A DNA stretch of 64,000 bases from Bubalus kerabau (Eukaryota > Chordata > Mammalia > Artiodactyla > Bovidae), in NCBI RefSeq assembly GCF_029407905.1, contig NC_073627.1, positions 160,337,697 through 160,401,696 on the forward strand. Reading direction: 5' to 3'. Shown piece after piece: positions 12,387 through 23,680 of the stretch (its first letter is position 1; each line of letters starts with the position of its first letter). Both the position numbers and the translations under genes were made by a program. The notes under the pieces are model-generated. The model made no database searches. It saw only the letters and a program-made list of their open reading frames with translations, and had not been told where the DNA came from.

Positions 12387-12832
12387 CATTACTTTACCAA
12401 CAAAGGTCCATATAGTCAAATGTGAGACTTGGACGATAAAAGAAAACTGAGCACTGAAGAATTGATGCTTTTGAACTGCGGTGTTGGAGAAGATCCTTGA
12501 GAGTCCCCTGGACTGCAAGAAGAACTAACCAGTCAATCCTAAAGGAAATCAGTCCTGAATATTTTTTGGAAGGACCGATGCTGAAGCTGAAGCTCCAATA
12601 CTTAGGCCGCCTGATGTGAAGAGCCAACTCACTGGAAAAGACCCTGATTCCGGGAAAGAATTAGGCAGAAGGAGAAGGGGATGACAGAGGATGAGATGGT
12701 TGGATGGCATCATCGACTTGATGGACATGAGTTTGAGCAAGCTCAAGGAGTTGGTAATGGACAGGGAAGCCTTGTATGCTGCAGTCCATGGGGTTGCAAA
12801 GAGTTGGACATGACTGAGTGACTGAACTGAAC
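12387..12832 (+). mobile_element. BovB 3' tail, 5'-truncated, with internal deletion
   Basis: It begins at CATTACTTTACCAACAAAGG, like several other copies here, but about 35 bases are missing after TATAGTCAAA (the segment coding for the MVFPVVMYGCE region). It then runs to the 3' end GACTGAGTGACTGAACTGAA. Further stops make it non-coding. Confidence 0.88.
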
Positions 12833-13195
12833 CAAACTTTGTGTTAAAAGTAAAATTAGTATTTTAGAAACAACTCAAGTATCAGGGTTTTGGTCAAATA
12901 AAGTCAAAGACTAGATGACACTGGTTATGAGTTATGGCAGTATAACAGGTAATTACTAAGTAGAAAAAAAATAGTAAACTCATTTCAAAGGTGGAGGAAA
13001 GGGAATGATGTGAAAAGTGACAGAAAACAAAAGGAGTACCATGTACTTAAAACATTAATAGTAGTTCCATATTGTTGAAATGCATCAGAGTATAATAAAA
13101 CAATGATAGTAATGATAATAATAGTTGTAACAGTTGTACTAATTCATACAACAGATTATCAAATGCCATATCTTTGTTTTTAGAGCTAGATGTAA
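12833..13195. other. Unassigned DNA
   Basis: There is AT-rich sequence with a small (AAT/ATA)-rich patch near 13100. No gene or named repeat is recognised. Confidence 0.3.
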
Positions 13196-14239
13196 GTTTT
13201 CACTGAAGAATAGCAGATTTACAATGTTGTGCTAGTTTCTGCTGTACAAGATGATTCAGTTATATATATATACTTTTCTGCTTCAGTTTTCCATAGGATA
13301 ATGAATATAATTCTCTGTACTATAAAGTAGAACTGTTGTTTGCCCATTCTCTCTATATAATAGTTTACATCTGTTTACATACCCTACCTTCCACTCCATC
13401 CCTCCTCAAATCCCCTCCTCCTTGGCAACCACAAGTCTGTTCTCTATGTCTGCGAGTCTGTTTCATAAATAAGTTCACTTGTGTCATATTTTAGATTCCA
13501 CATATAAGTGCTATCATATGGTATTTGTCTTTATGACTTACTTCACTTAGTATGACACTAAGTGTCATCCATTTTGCTGCAAATGATAGTCTTTTTTTTT
13601 TTTTTTAATTGCTGAGTAGTTTTCCAGCATACATACACACACACACACACACACCCCCCACATCTTCTTTATTCATTCACTTGTCAATAGGTATTTAGGT
13701 TGTTTCCATATCTTGGCTATTGTGAATAGTGTTGTTATGAACAAAGGAGTGCATGTATCTTTTGGAATTATGGTTTTGTCCAGATATATATTCAGTAATG
13801 GGATGGCTGGATCATATAGCAACTCCATTTTCAGTTTTTTGAGTAGCCACTGTACTATTTTCCTATGTGTTTGCATCAACTTACATTCCCACCAACAGTT
13901 CAGGGGAGTTCACTTTTCCCCACACCCTTTCCATCATTTGTTATTTGTAGACTTTAAAATGATGGACATTCTTACCAGTGTGAAATGGTTCTTAATTGTA
14001 CTTTTGATTGAACTTTGCTAATAATTAGCAACATTGAGCATCTTTTCATGTGCCTGTTGCCCATCTGTATGTCCTTTTTTCAGAAATATCTATTTAGTTC
14101 TTCTGCTCATTTTTTGATTAGGTCGTGTGTGTTTTTATTAGTGTGTGTTGAATTGTTTGAGCTGTTTGTATGTTTTGGATATTAAACCCTGCTCTGTCAC
14201 ATCATTTGCAAATATTTTATTCCATTCTATAGGTTGTCT
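13196..14239 (-). mobile_element. L1, antisense: 3' UTR and ORF2 C-terminus
   Basis: Left to right this is antisense L1: the 3' untranslated region (TTTACAATGTTGTGCTAGTT, CTTGGCAACCACAAGTCTGT), then the ORF2 C-terminal part, whose minus-strand frame 13879-13673 encodes a YDPAIPLLNIYLDK block and TCTPLFITTLFTIAKIWKQP. It continues at 17674-18003 after an inserted BovB. An (AC)n run at 13635-13654 interrupts it. It is defunct. Confidence 0.88.
13635..13654. repeat. (AC)n microsatellite
   Basis: About ten AC units lie within the antisense L1 and are followed by a C-run. Such runs are often polymorphic in length. Confidence 0.9.
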
Positions 14240-14868
14240 CTGTCCATAGTTCATCAGGCACTCTATCTGTCAGATCTAGTCCCGTAAATCTATTTCTCAC
14301 TTCCACTGTATAATCATAAGGGATTTGATTTAGGTCATACCTGAATGGTCTAGTGGCTTTCCCTACTTTCTTCAATTTAAGTCTGAATTTGGCAATAAGG
14401 TGTTCATGATCTGAGCCACAGTAAGCTCCCAGTCTTGTTTTTGCTGATTGTATAGAGCTTCTCCATCTTTGGCTGCAAAGAATAGAATCAATCTGATTTC
14501 GGTGTTGACCATCTGGTGATGTCCATGTGTAGGGTCTTCTCTTGTGTTGATGAAAGAGGGTGTTTTCTATGACCAGTGAATTCTCTTGGCAAAACTCTAT
14601 TAGCCTTTGCCCTGCTTCATTCTGTATTCCAAGGCCAAATTTGCCTGTTACTCCAGGTGTTTCTTGACTTCCTACTTTTGCATTCCAGTCCCCTATAATG
14701 AAAAGGACATCTTTTTTGGGTGTAAGTTCTAAAAGGTCTTGTAGGTCTTCTTAGAACCATTCAACTTCAGCTTCTTCAGTGTTACTGGTTGGGGCATAGA
14801 CTTGGATTACCGTGATATTGAATGGTTTTCCTTGAATATGAACAGAGATCATTCTGTCGTTTTTGAGA

Positions 14869-15075
14869 TTACACCCAAGTACTGCATTCCAGACTCTTGT
14901 TGACCATGATGGCTACTCCATTTCTTCTAAGGGATTCCTGCCCACAGTAGTAGATATAACTGTCATCTGAGTTAAATTCACCCATTCCCATCCATATTAG
15001 TTCTCTGATTCCTAGAATGTCAACGTTCACTCTTGCCATCTCCTGTTTGACCACTTCCAATTGGTCTTGATTCAT
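14869..15075 (-). pseudogene. BovB endonuclease N-terminal fragment in inverted half
   Basis: The minus-strand frame encodes MNQDQLEVVKQEM, VDILGIRELIW and YIYYCGQESLRRNGVAIMVN, the N-terminal part of the BovB endonuclease. Downstream (toward 14240) the frame is interrupted, although the GDWNAKVG coding region near 14690 and the QIDSIL region near 14490 are still visible at DNA level. Inversion separates it from the RT, so no joined product could be made. Confidence 0.8.
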
Positions 15076-15599
15076 GGACCTGACATTCCAAGTTCCTATG
15101 CAATATTGCCCTTATAGCATTGGACCTTGCTTCTATCACCAGTCACATCCACAACTGGGTATTGTTTTTGCTTTGGCTCCATCCCTTTATTCTTTCTGGA
15201 GTTATTTCTCCACTGATCTCCAGTAGCATATTGGGCACCTACCAACCTGGGGAGTCTCTCTTTCAGTATCCTATCATTTTGCTTTTTCATACTGTTCACG
15301 GGGTTCTCAAGGCAAGAATACTGAAGTGGTTTGCCATCCCCTTCTCCAGTGGACCATGTTCTGTCAGACCTATCCACCAGGACCCCCCCCCATCTTGGGT
15401 GGCCCCACACACCATGGCTTAGTTTCATTAAGTTAGACAAGGCTGTGGTCCACGTGATTAGATTGACTAGTTTTCTGTGATTATGGTTTCTGTGTCTGCC
15501 CTCTGATGCCTCTTGCACCACCTACGGTCTTACTTGGGTTTTTCTTACCTTGGACGTGGAGTATCTCTTCACAGCTGCTCCAGCAAAGCACAGCCACTG

Positions 15600-15717
15600 C
15601 TCCTTACCTTGGACGAGGGGTATCTCCTCACAGCCGCCCCTTCTGACCTTGAACATGGAGTAGCTCCTCTCGGACCTCCTGTGCCCATGCAGCCACCACT
15701 CCTTGGATGTGAGGTTG
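15600..15717 (-). other. BovB 5' untranslated region, most complete copy here
   Basis: Read antisense, this holds the BovB 5' end (TCCAAGGAGTGGTGGCTGCA, then GAGGAGCTACTCCATGTTCA). The copy at 280-2640 lacks the outermost 40 or so bases. The RNA 5' end therefore appears to have been reached by the reverse transcriptase before the two cDNAs were joined at 15717/15718. Confidence 0.65.
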
Positions 15718-16010
15718 GTGACATTGTACAGGAGACAAGGATCAAGACCATCCCCAAGGAAAAGAAATGCAATAAAGCAAAATGGCTGTCTGGGGAGGCC
15801 TTAAAATAACTGTGAAAAGAAGAGAAGTGAAAAGCAAAGGAGAAAAGGAAAGATATAAGCATCTGAATGCAGAGTTCCAAAGAATAGCAAGGAGAGATAA
15901 GAAATCCTTCCTCAGCAATCAATGCAAACAAATGGAAGAAAACAACAGAATGTGAAACTAGAGATCTCTTCAGGAAAATTAGAGATACCAAGGGAACATT
16001 TCGTGCAAAG

Positions 16011-17296
16011 ATGGGCTCGATAAAGGACAGAAATGGTATGGACCTAACAGAAGCAGAAGATATTAAGAAGAGGTGGCAAGAATACACAGAAGAACTGTAC
16101 AAAAAAGATCTTCATGACCCAGATAATCACGATGGTGTGATCACTGATCTAGAGCCAGACATCCTGGAATGTGAAGTCAAGTGGGCCTTAGAAAGCATCA
16201 CTACGAACAAAGCTCGTGGAGGTGATGGAATTCCAGTTGAGCTATTCCAAATCCTGAAAGATGATGCTGTGAAAGTGCAGCACTCAATATGCCAGCAAAT
16301 TTGGAAAACTCAGCAGTGGCCACAGGACTGGAAAAGGTCAGTTTTCATTCCAATCCCAAAGAAAGGCAATGCAAAGAATGCTCAAACTACTGCACAATTA
16401 CACTCATCTCACACACTAGTAAAGTAATGCTGAAAATTCTCCAAGCCAGGCTTCAGCAATGTGTGAACCATGAAATTCCAGATGTTCAATCTGGTTTTAG
16501 AAAAGGCAAAGGAACCAGAGATCAAATTGCCAACATCTGCTGGATCAGGAAAAAGCAAAAGAGTTCCAGAAAAAACATCTATTTCTGCTTTATTGACTAT
16601 GCCAAAGCCTTTGACTGTGTGGATCCCACTAAGTTGTGGAAAATTCTGAAAGAGATGGGAATACCAGATCACCTCACCTGCCTCTTGAGAAACCTATATG
16701 CAGGTCAGGAGGCAACAGTTAGAACTGGACATGGAACAACAGACTGGTTCCAAATAGGAAAAGGAGTACGTCAAGGCTGTATATTGTCACCCTGCTTATT
16801 TAACTTATATGCAGAGTACATCATGAGAAACGCTGGGATAGAAGAAGCACAAACTGGAATCAAGATTGCTGGGAGAAATATCAGTAACCTCAGATATGCA
16901 GATGACACCATCCTTATGGCAGAAAGTGAAGAGGAACTAAAAAGCCTTTTGATGAAAGTGAAAGAGGAGAGTGAAAAAGTTGGCTTAAAGCTCAACATTC
17001 AGAAAACTAAGATCATGGCATCTGGTCCCATCACTTCATGGGAAATAGATGGGGAAGCAGTGGAAACAGTGTCAGACTTTATTTTTGGGGCTCCAAAATC
17101 ACTGCAGATGGTGGCTGCAGCCATGAAATTAAAAGACGCTTACTCCTTGGAAGGAAAGTTATGACCAACCTAGGTAACATATTGAAAAGCAGAGACATTT
17201 TTTTGCCAACAAAGGTCCATCTAGTCAAGGCTATGGTTTTTTCATTGGTCATGTATGGATGTGAGAGTTGGACTGTGAGGAAGGCTGAGTGCTGAA
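16011..17296 (+). pseudogene. BovB reverse transcriptase, two frameshifts
   Basis: Frame 1 (16011-16427) carries the linker and RT start (SIKDRNGMDLTEAEDIKKRW, DGIPVELFQILKDDAV). A one-base deletion near 16373 shifts it into frame 2 (to 17164), which has RKGKGTRDQIANICW, YFCFIDYAKAFDCVD, TVRTGHGTTDWFQIGKGVRQ and the catalytic YADD at 16895-16906, then KVGLKLNIQKTKIM. A second one-base loss near 17085 shifts to frame 3 (GSKITADGG to CESWTVRKAEC, stop at 17296). The catalytic aspartates are retained, but there is no continuous protein. Confidence 0.88.
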
Positions 17297-17673
17297 GAAT
17301 TGATGCTTTTGAACTGTGGTGTTGGAGAAGACTCTTGAGAGTCCCTTGGACTGCAAGGAGACTCAAGCAGTCCATTCTAAAGGAGATCAGTTCTGGGTGT
17401 TCTTTGAAAAGACTGATGCTAAAGCTGAAACTCCAGTACTTTGGCCACCTCATGTGAAGAGCTGACTCATTGGAAAAGACTCTGATGCTGGCAGGGATTG
17501 GGGGCAGGAGGAGAAGGGGACGACAGAGGATGAGATGGCTGGACAGCATCACTGACTCGATGGACATGAGTTTGGTTTAACTCCGGGAGTTAGTGTTGGA
17601 CAGGGAGACCTGGTGTGCTGCAATTCATGAGGTCACAAAGAGTCGGACATGACTGAGTAACTGAACTGAACTG

Positions 17674-18003
17674 ATAGGTTTTCTTCTCATTTTGTTTATG
17701 GTTTCTTTTTCTGTGCAAAACTTATAAATTTGTTTATGGTTTGTCCCCCATTTGGTTATTTAGGCTTCTATTTCTATTGCTTGAGAGACTAACTTAAGAA
17801 AATATTCGTGCCACTTACATCAGAGAATGTTTTGCTAATGTTCTCTTCTAGGAGTTTTATGGTTTCATGTCTTAAGTTTAAGTCTTTAAGCCCTTTTGAA
17901 TTGATGTGTATGGTGTGAAGGTGTGTTGTGACTTCACTGATTTACATGGAGCATTCCAATTTTCCCAACACCCTTTGCAGGAGAGATTGTCTTTTTCTCA
18001 AAG
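17674..18003 (-). mobile_element. Continuation of the antisense L1 (ORF2)
   Basis: After the BovB, the same antisense L1 resumes (TGTTTATGGTTTCTTTTTCT, TAGGAGTTTTATGGTTTCAT, CCAATTTTCCCAACACCCTT) and ends near 18003. The continuity across the BovB confirms that BovB landed in a pre-existing L1. Its own 5' end is truncated. Confidence 0.85.
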
Positions 18004-19849
18004 CTGAGTATAACTTACTGTGTGCTTTCTGCACCTCCTAGTTATCTGATACTGATAAAATTGTGTGTGTGTGTGGTTTTAAATAGTGTAAATATCTTTA
18101 TTTATATGTATCTCATGTGATTTTAATTCATGAAACAAATAGATTACATATATACTTATATACATATTTTGTATATGTGACACATATATCTTGACTTTTA
18201 ATTCATGTAATACATAGTAACATTGAGCTTATTCTCATTTAAATGTGAGAAAGCTGAGTTTCAAAAATGTCTTAATCAATCTGAGATGTCCTACTTGGAA
18301 GACTGTTGAGCTAGGATTCAAATATGATATGTTTGACTAATAAACATATCACCTCTAAGAAATGAAGTAAACAATCATTAGCTTATGTCTTCTAGTCCCC
18401 CATGAACCCAGTACAATTGAAAACATGAAATATTTATATGTATAATTTTCTCTGATTCTTCAAAGAATCAAAAATTCTTATAAAATGATGTTAATATGCT
18501 GGATTTCACTCCACATAAATGATGAGCAAGTTTGCATCATATGAAGAAATAATTTATGATTATATTCTCCGGTTAACAAATTATTATCAAAGTCATGTTT
18601 GAATCATATGAGTTTCCCTTAAATGGAAGCAAAGAGACTATACAAAGCTACAGAACCATTTTAATTGCCTCCATCTTGTAACACTTTTGTTTTTCCTGCT
18701 GAGTGTTTCAGTGAGAAGGATGCTGAAGTGAAAAGGCTAGAACCATATAAAACTGACCAAGTGAAAAAATAAAACTAAAAGTGTTGCCTCTATAGCAACT
18801 TGAAAAGGTTGTAATTGTATTACCAAGAAAAAGAAATCAGACACATTTGGGGCATATTGGAAAAAAACAAATATTCTCAGACTGGCTGAGCTGTTTTGTG
18901 ACTTGAAGCAGTGGAAGATAGTTGAAACAGATTATTTTACAATTATTCTATCAACCCTATATTCGCTATGCTTTATATTACATATGTTGAAGCATTCCAT
19001 GGGGAAAAAGAAATGTTCAACTCTGACTTTTATTCACCATTCTTTTGTATAATTTTACAATTTTGATTTCAGCCAGCAATTAATTTTCAACTCTTGTGTA
19101 TACTTGCTGATATCAGCAAAGTAGAATTCTTAATTGTTGAGGCTAGTGCCTCTTTAAAGAGGTCAATATAATTTTTTCTCAGAAAAACTTTGAATTCAAA
19201 TTCAAAGTCTTGGTTCTTTTATCGTAGTCATAGCCCCAGGGGTGCTTTTTAATGCATGTGATTTTGCTACTTTTCTGCAGAAATAAGCTCAGATGTCTCT
19301 CTAAGTTTTGTCCTTTAAAAATGGCAAGCACTGGCTTAGAGATCCTCAAATTATCTTGTTTATTGAAATAAAATTATCACCATCAGAGACTAGGCATTTT
19401 CAAAATATTTTGTTTAGAAATGAAAACAGAAAATTAAGTTCTTCTCTACTAAACAAATATTTTCTTTACTTCCACAAATACTTTTAAATATTTGATTAGA
19501 TTTATGATTTTTTTTTTAGAAAACTCATTTTCAGAAAAAGAAAAGTTTTTGCATGGCTTGGCCTACTTTAGTCAAGGGAAAACATTATGCCTTAAAGTCA
19601 GTATTTAATTATAATTGATACTTTTGAAATTCATTTTTTTAAAACCAGATTGTTACTCAATAAGAAGGGAGTGCAGGTAGACAATTAGATAGACTTCCTA
19701 GTGCTAGATAAAGTATTTCTACAAGCTCCTGTTATGACTGGACTATTTAGGAGCCTTTTAAATGCAGCAACTGTAGGTAATTCTGCAAACACTTAGATAT
19801 ACTTCTTAAGTATATATGTATGTACTTTGACATAAACTTATGTCACTTA
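18004..19849. other. Unassigned AT-rich DNA
   Basis: No gene or named repeat is recognised. A short TG run sits at 18062-18075. Several TTATAT-type patches reflect composition. Confidence 0.3.
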
Positions 19850-20055
19850 GGGCTTCCCTGTTGGCTCAGACAGTAAAGAATCCTCCTGCAATGCGGGAGA
19901 CCTGGGTTGCATCCCTGGGTTGGGAAGATCCCCTGGATGAGGGCATGGCAACCTATTCCAGTATTCTTGCCTGGAGCATCCCCACAGACAGAGGAGTCTG
20001 GCCGGCTACAGCCCCATAGGGTCACAATGAGTCAGACATAACTGAGTGACTAAGC
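19850..20055 (+). mobile_element. Bov-tA SINE
   Basis: There is a complete tRNA-derived head (GGCTTCCCTGTTGGCTCAGA, TGCAATGCGGGAGACCTGGG) and a BovA body to GACATAACTGAGTGACTAAG. Degenerate flanks TTATGT(C)ACTTA and TTATGTATCATTTA may be target-site copies. Confidence 0.9.
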
Positions 20056-20199
20056 ATTTATGTATCATTTAAGTATGGATTTATGCTAATGTAACTAAGC
20101 TGAATTCATACTTAGGTATGCATTTCTGTTCTCATCCCTCATTTTTCCCTATGCCATGCCATCTGTCATGCAGCTTTGTGGTGCTCTTCTGTTGGACTT

Positions 20200-20486
20200 T
20201 AGCTTCGGACAGTGATAAGACAATTTTGAAAATCACTAGCTTGTTTCTACATGCTTTCTTACACCTTTGCAATCTCTAGGTTAAAAACAAGCAAACAAAC
20301 AAAACCCACCTAGACTACTTAACTAGTCCCAGGAGGAGATTAGGAGACATGTTGCAGGGTCAACTTACATCAGCAGAGCCCAATCTAGATCTCCATATGC
20401 ATGAGGTTGTATGCCAATTGTATACCCCTGAGATTTTCTGAGGTCATTTTTAATGAGCATTATTGTGTCAATATAGAGCTGCTACA
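20200..20486 (+). repeat. Possible MaLR (MLT1-like) LTR remnant
   Basis: The segment GTTGTATGCCAATTGTATAC, CTGAGATTTTCTGAGGTC, then GCATTATTGTGTCAATATAG resembles the 3' end of ancient MLT1-type LTRs. It is heavily decayed and carries no coding sequence. The identification is from pattern memory and remains tentative. Confidence 0.4.
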
Positions 20487-20904
20487 AGTTTCATAATTCT
20501 TTCTTTGCTGATATAAATGGAATCAAATGCTTGTATATCATATTTGTATATCAAACATGGCTGCAATTATTTGAAGACAAATAAAAATTTTACAACATAA
20601 ATTCAGTAATATAGCTTTTTACATAATTCTATTTTGCTGTAATATACCCTTTTATTGTAAAGCACATTGTGAGTACTTTTCTTCAAACCAGTTCTAAGAG
20701 TTCAAGTTTCATTTGAAAATACTACCTTTCAGTCATGAAATAGGTGTTATTTTCATCGATATAAGCTAGATCGACAGTGTTCAAATGAGGTAGGAGAGCA
20801 CAGAATGATTTTAAACCTTCTTTTGTCCCTTCAATCAAGTACTGCAAAATAGTTATAACATTGTGAGTCGGGGGAAAAAAGTTGAATTAAAGTGAAAGGT
20901 AGTA

Positions 20905-21009
20905 AATGAGATAAATAGGTAGAGCATGGAAGATATTTAGGGTAGTGAAACTGCTTTATATGATACTATATTGATGGCCACATGTCACTTTATATATGCC
21001 CAATCTGTA
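20905..21009 (+). mobile_element. Old L1 3' UTR, left part
   Basis: AATAGGTAGAGCATGGAAGA, AGGGTAGTGAAACTGCTTTA and ATGATACTATATTGATGG match the 3' untranslated region of old L1M elements. The match resumes beyond the Bov-tA at 21215, so the SINE interrupted it. Confidence 0.7.
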
Positions 21010-21214
21010 GGGCTTCCCTTGTAGCTCACTTGGTAAAGAATCTGCCTGCAGTGCAGGAGACCCAGGTTTGATCCCTGGGTTGGAAAGATGCCCTGGAGAA
21101 GGAAATGGCAACCCACTCCAATATCCTTGCCTGGAAGATCTCATGGACAGAGGAGACTGGTGGGCTGCATTCCATGGGATCGCAAAGAATCGGGTTCAAC
21201 TGAGTGACTAACAC
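21010..21214 (+). mobile_element. Bov-tA SINE inserted in an old L1
   Basis: It has a full head (GGCTTCCCTTGTAGCTCACT, GTAAAGAATCTGCCTGCAGT) and body ending in CAACTGAGTGACTAACAC. It splits an old L1 3' end. Confidence 0.9.
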
Positions 21215-21425
21215 TAATCCATAAACTGTACATCACCAGGAGTGAACTCTAATGTAAACTGTGGACTTTGGGTGGTAATGATATGCAATATGGGTTCATG
21301 ATTATAACAATTATATCACTGTGGTGTGTGATATTCATAGTGTAGGAGATTGTGCCGGGTATATGGGAACTTTACTTTCCATTCAACTTTGCTGTGAACC
21401 TAAAATTGCTCAAAAATTAAAGTAT
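21215..21425 (+). mobile_element. Old L1 3' UTR, right part
   Basis: ACTGTACATCACCAGGAGTG, AACTCTAATGTAAACTGTGG, then TTGCTGTGAACCTAAAATTG and an A-rich end match the terminal part of the same old L1 3' untranslated region. Confidence 0.75.
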
Positions 21426-22436
21426 AGTTAAAAATATAATGAATTTCAGGAATACATTTGCCTTACAAAACTAAAGATGACTCCATAATATGAACTATCA
21501 TCTCAAAAAAAACAATGCATTTCTTATGAAATTGGCTTCTGAACAAGAATAAAATTTAACTTAATCGGTACAATTTAGATACAGTAAGCCTTTTATATTA
21601 AGTAGCTATTAATTTTGAACAAAAATGATCTATAAAAATTCAGACATTTATACATATTGTTTATAAAATCAACATAAATTAAGTAACTTTCAATGTATTA
21701 CATACAAATGTTTTCTGAGTATAGGACTATACACATTCAGTATATATATAGTGGGAGAGAACACCTATATTTTCATTGAGAAGCCTAAGGTCTCAAAAAA
21801 AAAAAAAAAACTGTGGACTAGAATTACTCGAAAAGTAGTGAGTAAATTAAAGCTATATTTCTGTATATATTAAATGTTATTTAATAACTTTCTTGAAGAT
21901 GAATTGAAAACTGAGTGAAGAAAGGAAGAGAATGGTTGTGAAAGTTTGAGCCAGAAAGGAAACCCAGGTAAGAGGTGCTTACATAAACTCAGGTTAATGA
22001 GGCTTGCATTAAGATTGCAGCAGGGTGTTGGAAAATATAATTACTATTGTCTGTTGTGTCTATACCTACTGTTTAAGGGTGATGCCAAACCTGGGAAAAA
22101 GCATAATCATAGAGTCAAGCAGCAGCCAGAATCTACCCAAAGCATGATATATAGAGAGATGAGAACTGCCAAGTTACTGCTGACACTAAATACCGTGGTT
22201 TCACACAAATACTGAACAATAGAATCTGCCATTGGAGACCTTAATCCCGGTTCCCCAATAAACTGAATGTTAGTATCATCTCATTTTCATATATTTTCAT
22301 CTGCCCCTGCTGTCTCACTTGAATCCCTAACTCATAATTCAAGTTCAAGTATGTAGCTGATGATGCGTCAAGCTGGTTATGCGTCAAGCTGTATAGGAGG
22401 CCCTGAAAGTCAGTCTGTTAAACTGATCTTCTAAGT
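21426..22436. other. Unassigned DNA
   Basis: AT-rich, with an A-run at 21797-21811. The open frame at 21946-22215 has no recognised domain and no supporting signals. Confidence 0.3.
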
Positions 22437-22443
22437 AGGAATC

Positions 22444-22714
22444 TGGAGAAGGCAATGGCACCCAACTCCAGTACTCTTGCCTGGAAAATCCCATGGACGG
22501 AGGAGCCTGGTAGGCTGCAGTCCATGGGGTCTCTAAGAGTCGGACACGACTGAGCAACTTCACTTTCACTTTTCACTTTCACGCATTGGAGAAGGAAATG
22601 GCAACCCACTCCAGTGTTTTTGCCTGGAGAATCCCAGGGATGGGGGGCCTGGGTGGGCTGCCGTCTCTGGGGTCGCACAGAGTCGGACACGACTGAAGCG
22701 ACTTAGCAGCAAGC
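22444..22714 (+). mobile_element. BOV-A2 SINE (dimeric)
   Basis: A complete dimer is flanked by 7-base repeats AGGAATC at 22437-22443 and 22715-22721. A second BOV-A2 in the same orientation follows 167 bases downstream. Confidence 0.95.
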
Positions 22715-22881
22715 AGGAATCAGACTCAGTTTCTTACCAAATTTCCTAAGTGAGGAATGTGAAGAAGTTAATAATAGGAAAAAAAAGACAAATTACCACT
22801 ATATTCAAGATGATAAACACAGTTAACCACTTACTTCACTTATATATTTAATGTATATTTATTGAACTCTAGCTGTGTTTT

Positions 22882-23156
22882 CAGAGAAGGCAATGGCACC
22901 CCATTCCAGTACTTTTGCCTAGAAAATTCCATGGACGGAGGAGCCTAGTAGGCTGCAGTCCCTGGGGTCGCTAGAGTTGGACACGACTGAGCGACTTCAC
23001 TTTCACTTTTCACTTTCATACATTGGAGAAGGAAATGGCAACCCACTCCAGTGTTCTTGCCTGGAGAATCCCAGGGACGGGAAGCCTGGTGGGCTCCCGT
23101 CTATGGGTCACACAGAGTTGTACACAACTGAAGCGACTTAGCAGCAGCAGCAGCAC
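22882..23156 (+). mobile_element. BOV-A2 SINE (dimeric)
   Basis: A complete dimer ends in (AGC)n. It is flanked by perfect 9-base duplications CTGTGTTTT at 22873-22881 and 23157-23165. It is an independent insertion from the neighbouring SINE, since the duplications differ. Confidence 0.95.
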
Positions 23157-23259
23157 CTGTGTTTTAGGATATATGTCAGGAATTTAATAGACAAGTGATT
23201 TGCTCTCTTAGATCATTCACCCTCCTTGGGAAAATACAATAAAACAATAAGTTAGTTAA

Positions 23260-23680
23260 AAGTTATAGACTATTATATGATGGTGTACACTAAACAGATA
23301 AATAAATCTCAGAAGAAGAAAACGGGATGCAAAGTTTTGGGAAAAGATTTTAAAATGTGTAGTCAATGAGAAATAAGTTAACACAGAAATGAAGACCAGA
23401 AAAAGTGATATAAAAGAAAGCCATTTTAATATATGAAGGAAAAATAGAAGGTAAAGAAATCAACAAAGGCAAACATCTATAAAGTGTAAGCACATGCAGC
23501 ATGTTCAAGGAACAGCAATATAGCCTGTTATATAGAGAGGTTGATGTGAAGTGAGGACACGATCAACAGATGGTATAAGAGATATTAATAGACTGGGGGT
23601 GTGGATTTTGTGGCACTTCTTGGACTCTCTAAGCAAAATAGAAAGCCATTGTAGAGTCTGACAATTTTGCGGGGTAACAA
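23260..23680 (+). repeat. Possible ancient mammalian interspersed repeat
   Basis: The order of motifs (AGCATGTTCAAGGAACAGCA, then a GAGGTTGATGTGAAGTGAGG block, then AAATAGAAAGCCATTGTAGA) recalls a common ancient mammalian repeat in which an ACAGCA block precedes a GGAAGCCATTGGA block. I cannot name the family reliably. Confidence 0.35.

Larger units (their letters stand above)
14240..17673. mobile_element. Near-full-length BovB with inverted 5' half (twin priming)
   Basis: Bases 14240-15717 are antisense BovB running from an internal point back to the 5' untranslated region. Bases 15718-17673 are sense BovB from immediately beyond that same internal point to the 3' end GAACTGAACTG. Only about four bases (TTCA) are lost between the two parts. 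Flanking near-identical repeats ATAGGTTGTCT (14229-14239) and ATAGGTTTTCT (17674-17684) mark the target site in the host L1. At about 3.4 kb it is the most complete BovB in the window, but it is frameshifted. Confidence 0.92.

Noticed and set aside
15569..16102. 177-codon minus-strand frame
   Set aside because: It crosses the inversion junction of a BovB and is antisense to the linker region on the right.
19850..20055. tRNA-like head of a Bov-tA as a possible tRNA gene
   Set aside because: The head is diverged, lacks a cloverleaf I can complete and is joined to a SINE body; this applies to all Bov-tA copies here.
21946..22215. 89-codon frame that looked gene-like
   Set aside because: No known domain, no splice or promoter context, and AT-rich surroundings.
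22444..23156. Repeated similar units as a possible CRISPR or satellite array
   Set aside because: They are two separate BOV-A2 SINEs with different target-site duplications.
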